Assembly (NCBI GenBank): GCA_963808775.1
Contig: CAWEGR010000005.1
Span: 744,001-808,000, forward strand
Direction: 5' to 3'
Length of the DNA stretch: 64,000 bases
Source of the DNA: JACVRW01 sp963808775
GTDB taxonomy: Bacteria > Actinomycetota > Thermoleophilia > Solirubrobacterales > Thermoleophilaceae
Shown here: in pieces, positions 61,114 to 64,000 of the stretch
Layout: every line of letters begins with the position of its first letter
How positions within the stretch are numbered: position 1 is the first letter of the stretch
Notes under the pieces: model-generated
What the model saw: only the letters and a program-made list of their open reading frames with translations
What the model was told of the DNA's origin: nothing
The model's database searches: none
Position numbers and translations under genes: made by a program

Positions 61114-61891
61114 CGGTTCAACCAGAGCCACGGTCTCCTCACCGCTTCCAGACATATCCCGGGCTGCACTCGAGTACGGCGCGGCACTCGACATACGTGA
61201 TCCGTCCGGCCTAGCCCGGCGCCTGTACGCCTACGGTCGCCTTCCCGCGTCAGCGCGCCTGCGTCGTGCCTTCCCGACGCCCGAGAGCGTCGCTGATCAC
61301 CTCCTCCGCGATGGCGAGGAGCTGCGCAGCCTTCTCTCGAGCGCATGGCGCCGCCGCAGGTTCAGCGGTGAGGATCCGGGATGGGCGCTCTGGACGAGGC
61401 CGCAGAGCGATTCGCGCGACGTGGGAGAGACCCACAAGCTCTACATAAGCCCGATGCTCTATGACGCCCGACCGACGTTCCAGGCCGTGATGCCGAGCGT
61501 GACGGAGTCCGACGCGATCGGCTTCAAGGTCGGGGCGGAGCTCCCGGACATCCTGCGCCCCGACAAGCTCGTCGTGTACTTCGCGAGCCGAGCGGAGATG
61601 TTCCGCGTGGCCGGAGTGCTCGCCCCTCGGCTGGCGACCTTCGAGCAGCATGGCGTTCCGTTCACCTGTCAATTCGGCGACGGCGGAATGCTGTCCTGGG
61701 GAATCGACCCGCCCGGCAGGACGGATCAGAGCTGGAGATCGTGGCTTGTGCTGAATCTCGCCCACGCGATGACGGACACCAAGCCCGACCGTCGTGTGCA
61801 GGCTGCGCTCGAGCGGGCGCGCGCGCTCGGAGTGGATCCGGGCTCCTGGGAGCCCGCGAGCGTGGACTGGGAGCGCGATGGACCCGACTGA
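61097..61891 (+). CDS. HopA1-like putative phospho-Ser/Thr lyase; no canonical start
   Basis: An open frame of up to 264 residues. Recognisable parts are LARRLYAYGRLP, DPGWALWTRPQ, GETHKLYISPMLYDA, AIGFKVGAELPDILRPDKLVVYF and HGVPFTCQFGDGGMLSWGIDPP. The order KLY...P, FKVG...LRPDK..VYF and GVPFT suits the HopA1-like proteins used as separate lyases in some lanthipeptide pathways; the assignment is partly from context. The only usual start, GTG 61421, would cut off the conserved first 108 codons. No ATG, GTG or TTG lies between the in-frame stop (61094) and there. A non-standard start, an indel, or +1 frameshifting at the precursor stop could explain this. It overlaps the next gene by 14 bases. 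Confidence 0.55.
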   Translation, partial: TSSAASGSTRATVSSPLPDISRAALEYGAALDIRDPSGLARRLYAYGRLPASARLRRAFPTPESVADHLLRDGEELRSLLSSAWRRRRFSGEDPGWALWTRPQSDSRDVGETHKLYISPMLYDARPTFQAVMPSVTESDAIGFKVGAELPDILRPDKLVVYFASRAEMFRVAGVLAPRLATFEQHGVPFTCQFGDGGMLSWGIDPPGRTDQSWRSWLVLNLAHAMTDTKPDRRVQAALERARALGVDPGSWEPASVDWERDGPD

Positions 61892-64000
61892 TCGGCTGGT
61901 TCTGGCCGAGGAAGTCATCGTCTTTCCGGTGGCCGCCCTCGGTCCCTCCGTTCGAGCGGCGATCGGCTGCGATCCCGGCCATTACGCCATCACGCGCCAG
62001 CGCTCGCGGCGAACCACTCGGGTCGTGGATCACGCCACGGCCGACCTGATCGAGGAGTTCCGCAAGCCCTCGAGCGCGGCCGACGCGATCTGCCGATTTG
62101 TCCAGCGCGCCGGAATCAGTCCTCAGGACGTTGTCGAGGCGTGCGTGCCGGTCCTGAACGAGTTCATCGCCGACGGCTTCATCGTGCCCGTGGGAATGGA
62201 GAGCGCCGCGGTCGACGGCCGCCAGCTTCGAATCGGGGAATCACTCGGCCGCTGGGAGATCCTCGAGCCGCTCCAGATCCTCGAGGACACGGAGGTCTAC
62301 CGAGTTCAGTCCCCGGACGGCCTCGAGGCCGCTCTGAAGCGGGTGCTCTCCGATGCGGAGGCGTGGGTTCTCGCCGCCCTGCGCAATGAGGCACGCATCC
62401 TCGAGCGACTTCAGGGGGAGACCTCGCCCGCGCTCTACGAGGACGGGACCGGGGCAACGGACCCCTACCTCGTGATCTCCTGGTGCGAGGGCACTCCGTT
62501 GATGAGCGCGGCCTCGCGGATTCGCAGGCCCTGGTCAACCGAGTCTCGCCAGGAGGTTGCCGGGATCTGCGTTGCCGTTCTCGACGCCTACGTCGATCTT
62601 CACAGCCGGGGCGTGATTCATGGAGACGTTCACCCCCGCAATCTCCTCTTCGACCGCACGGAGAAGCGGGTCCGTCTGGTCGATTTCGGGCTCGCAGCGA
62701 TCGTCTCAGAGGGGGCCGAACGGCCCGGCCCGCTCGGCGGCGTCTCGGCCTTCTTCACCCCGCAGTACGCCGCAGCGACGCTTGCGGGGGACCAGCCGCC
62801 TCCGGCAACCGCGGCGAGTGAGCAGTACTCGCTCGCCGCCCTGCTCTACAACGTCTTCACGGGAGAGCATTACCTCCCTCAGGTGCTCGAAGGACAGCGC
62901 TGGCTGGAGGCGGTGTGCGAGCAGGCCCCACGGAAGTTCAGCCGACTCGCGCTGCCCGCCTCCCCGGCCATCGAGTCCACACTTGCCCGAGCGCTGGCGA
63001 AGGCCCCCGACGACAGGCACGCGTCGATGGCCGACTTCCGCCAGAGCTTCGTCGAGGCGGTCGAAATCGACCTGGCAGGCGAGAAGCCGAGCATCGTCCG
63101 GCAGAACTGGACGCCCGCCGGACTATTCCCTGCGCTGAGCGCTCGGCTTGGTCTCGACGGGGAGCTCGACAGGGCTCTCTCGAGGCCGACCGCATCCGTC
63201 AACTTCGGCAGCGCGGGAATCGCATACCTCTTCTACCGGGCGAGCTGCCTGTTCGATCGCTCAGATCTGTTGGCGCTCGGGGACGTCTGGATCGAGCACG
63301 CCAAGCGCGCGCTCGACCAACTGCCGGCGGAGGCCTGTTTCGATCCGGCACTCGGGTTGGAGCCCAGCACGGTGGGTAGGACGGCGCTCTATCACTCCGG
63401 AGTTGGAGTCCATTGCGTCGACGCTCTCCTGGCCTGTGTCATGGACGATCGCGAGCGGACGGAGTCCGCGATCAGGAGATTCGTCGCCGCGGCCGAGACC
63501 ACGGACGTCCGAAACGATCTGACCACTGGCCGTGCCGGCCACCTGATCGGCTGCGCGGCGCTTCTCGAGTCCACCCGTGCTGCCGGACATGCCGAGAGCC
63601 GGCTCGTGGAGTTCGGCTCCCTGCGGCAGGCCGAGTTGGTGGCGGACTGGAGCACGTGCAAGGAGGCCGTCGCCGGCGCCGGCGACCCCTACCTGGGGGT
63701 CGCACACGGTTGGGCCGGAGTCGCGTACGCGCTGCTCAGGTTCAGCTCCGCCTCGCTCGAGTCGCCACCCCCGGCCGTGAGAGCGATGCTCGACGAGCTG
63801 GCGAGCTTCGCCCTCCGCGACGGTGACCGCGCATGGTGGCCGCGCGGGCCGGCGGATGACGTGATCTGGCCTGGCTGGTGCCACGGCTCTCCCGGCCACG
63901 CGATGCTCTGGACCCAGGCCTACCGAGTGCTGGCGGATGATCGATTCCTGGAGCTGGCGCGCCTGGCGGCCGAGCACAGCTGGTCGGAGCCGGCGTCGAT
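61878..64000 (+). CDS. RRE-kinase-LanC lanthipeptide synthetase, 3' end outside window
   Basis: 707 residues are visible without a stop. Residues 1-105 look like a PqqD-type RRE (HYAITRQRSRRTTRVVDHATADLIEEF... then VLNEFIADGFIVP). Residues about 122-400 are a Ser/Thr kinase: Gly loop region LGRWEILEPLQ, Lys154 (AALKRV), catalytic HGDVHPRN (248-255) and DFG at 269-271. Residues about 440-707 are a LanC-like cyclase with YHSGVGVH, GVAHGWAGVAYALL (His610) and WCHGSPG (Cys668). The last zinc ligands should lie beyond the window. No lyase domain precedes the kinase, so elimination would need the HopA1-like neighbour. ATG 61878 overlaps that gene, implying one operon. Confidence 0.85.
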   Translation, partial: MDPTDRLVLAEEVIVFPVAALGPSVRAAIGCDPGHYAITRQRSRRTTRVVDHATADLIEEFRKPSSAADAICRFVQRAGISPQDVVEACVPVLNEFIADGFIVPVGMESAAVDGRQLRIGESLGRWEILEPLQILEDTEVYRVQSPDGLEAALKRVLSDAEAWVLAALRNEARILERLQGETSPALYEDGTGATDPYLVISWCEGTPLMSAASRIRRPWSTESRQEVAGICVAVLDAYVDLHSRGVIHGDVHPRNLLFDRTEKRVRLVDFGLAAIVSEGAERPGPLGGVSAFFTPQYAAATLAGDQPPPATAASEQYSLAALLYNVFTGEHYLPQVLEGQRWLEAVCEQAPRKFSRLALPASPAIESTLARALAKAPDDRHASMADFRQSFVEAVEIDLAGEKPSIVRQNWTPAGLFPALSARLGLDGELDRALSRPTASVNFGSAGIAYLFYRASCLFDRSDLLALGDVWIEHAKRALDQLPAEACFDPALGLEPSTVGRTALYHSGVGVHCVDALLACVMDDRERTESAIRRFVAAAETTDVRNDLTTGRAGHLIGCAALLESTRAAGHAESRLVEFGSLRQAELVADWSTCKEAVAGAGDPYLGVAHGWAGVAYALLRFSSASLESPPPAVRAMLDELASFALRDGDRAWWPRGPADDVIWPGWCHGSPGHAMLWTQAYRVLADDRFLELARLAAEHSWSEPAS

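Noticed and set aside
61421..61891. Short lyase-like gene starting at GTG 61421
   Set aside because: The same frame upstream encodes protein-like sequence with plausible family features, so this start would truncate the protein.

Overview
The window is about 70% GC, with GTG starts common, many 4-base ATGA/GTGA gene overlaps, and a coenzyme F420 biosynthesis set (cofC, cofD, cofE). It also has Tat-exported oxidases, cytochrome bd, MmsA, HMG-CoA lyase and acyl-CoA carboxylase. A collagen-like exported protein and prealbumin/SpaA-type surface proteins resemble those of soil Thermoleophilia (Solirubrobacterales and relatives). I infer a free-living, aerobic, high-GC actinobacterium of that kind. 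No rRNA, CRISPR array, insertion sequence or phage was recognised.

Layout. 0-9.8 kb: a receiver-domain fragment, an RmuC-like coiled-coil nuclease, a cupin, a lipoprotein, an alpha/beta hydrolase, a PlsC-type acyltransferase and YgfZ. A tight operon of multicopper oxidase, ZIP transporter and DtxR-type repressor follows, with an operator-like palindrome in front, then an NMT1/ThiY-like binding protein. 9.8-19.8 kb: PhoX-like protein, MmsA, cofE-cofC-cofD, two short-chain dehydrogenases, HMG-CoA lyase, a broken M28 peptidase and an MFS carrier. 19.8-27.5 kb: acyl-CoA metabolism (enoyl-CoA hydratase, carboxylase beta subunit, acetoacetyl-CoA synthetase) with regulators and transporters. 27.5-30 kb: tRNAs (two Leu, Trp, Gly, Pro) with small membrane, collagen-like and HD-domain genes. 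30-36.5 kb: ArsR/SRPBCC pair, GCS2-type ligase, a truncated response regulator, and two heavily frameshifted convergent surface-protein genes. 36.5-46.2 kb: cytochrome bd operon, a 5'-nucleotidase, MBL-rhodanese, a ZnuA/Fur/SodA metal and oxidative-stress group, and a third Leu tRNA. 46.2-54 kb: a small glycan cluster (PP-loop/GT2 fusion, CelD-like, PIG-L, three more glycosyltransferases). 54-60.5 kb: ECF sigma/anti-sigma pair, an RTX-like secreted protein, GAP-family protein, a secreted EEP phosphatase, VOC, ACT and DHA2 MFS proteins.

The most distinctive locus is at the right edge (60.8-64.0 kb). It holds a Cys/Ser/Thr-rich peptide of 91 residues, a HopA1-like putative lyase frame, and a large protein that joins an N-terminal RRE-like (PqqD-like) domain, a Ser/Thr kinase and a LanC cyclase. 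Together they look like a lanthipeptide pathway in which kinase and cyclase are fused and the lyase is separate. The precursor carries about 40 residues after its Cys cluster, so it may have a C-terminal follower. The cluster runs off the window.

Quality note. At least a dozen otherwise recognisable genes are interrupted by single-base frameshifts or lack a start codon. Scattered cases probably reflect indel errors in the assembly rather than gene death. The 33.0-36.3 kb block is much worse than the rest and may be truly decayed or poorly assembled.
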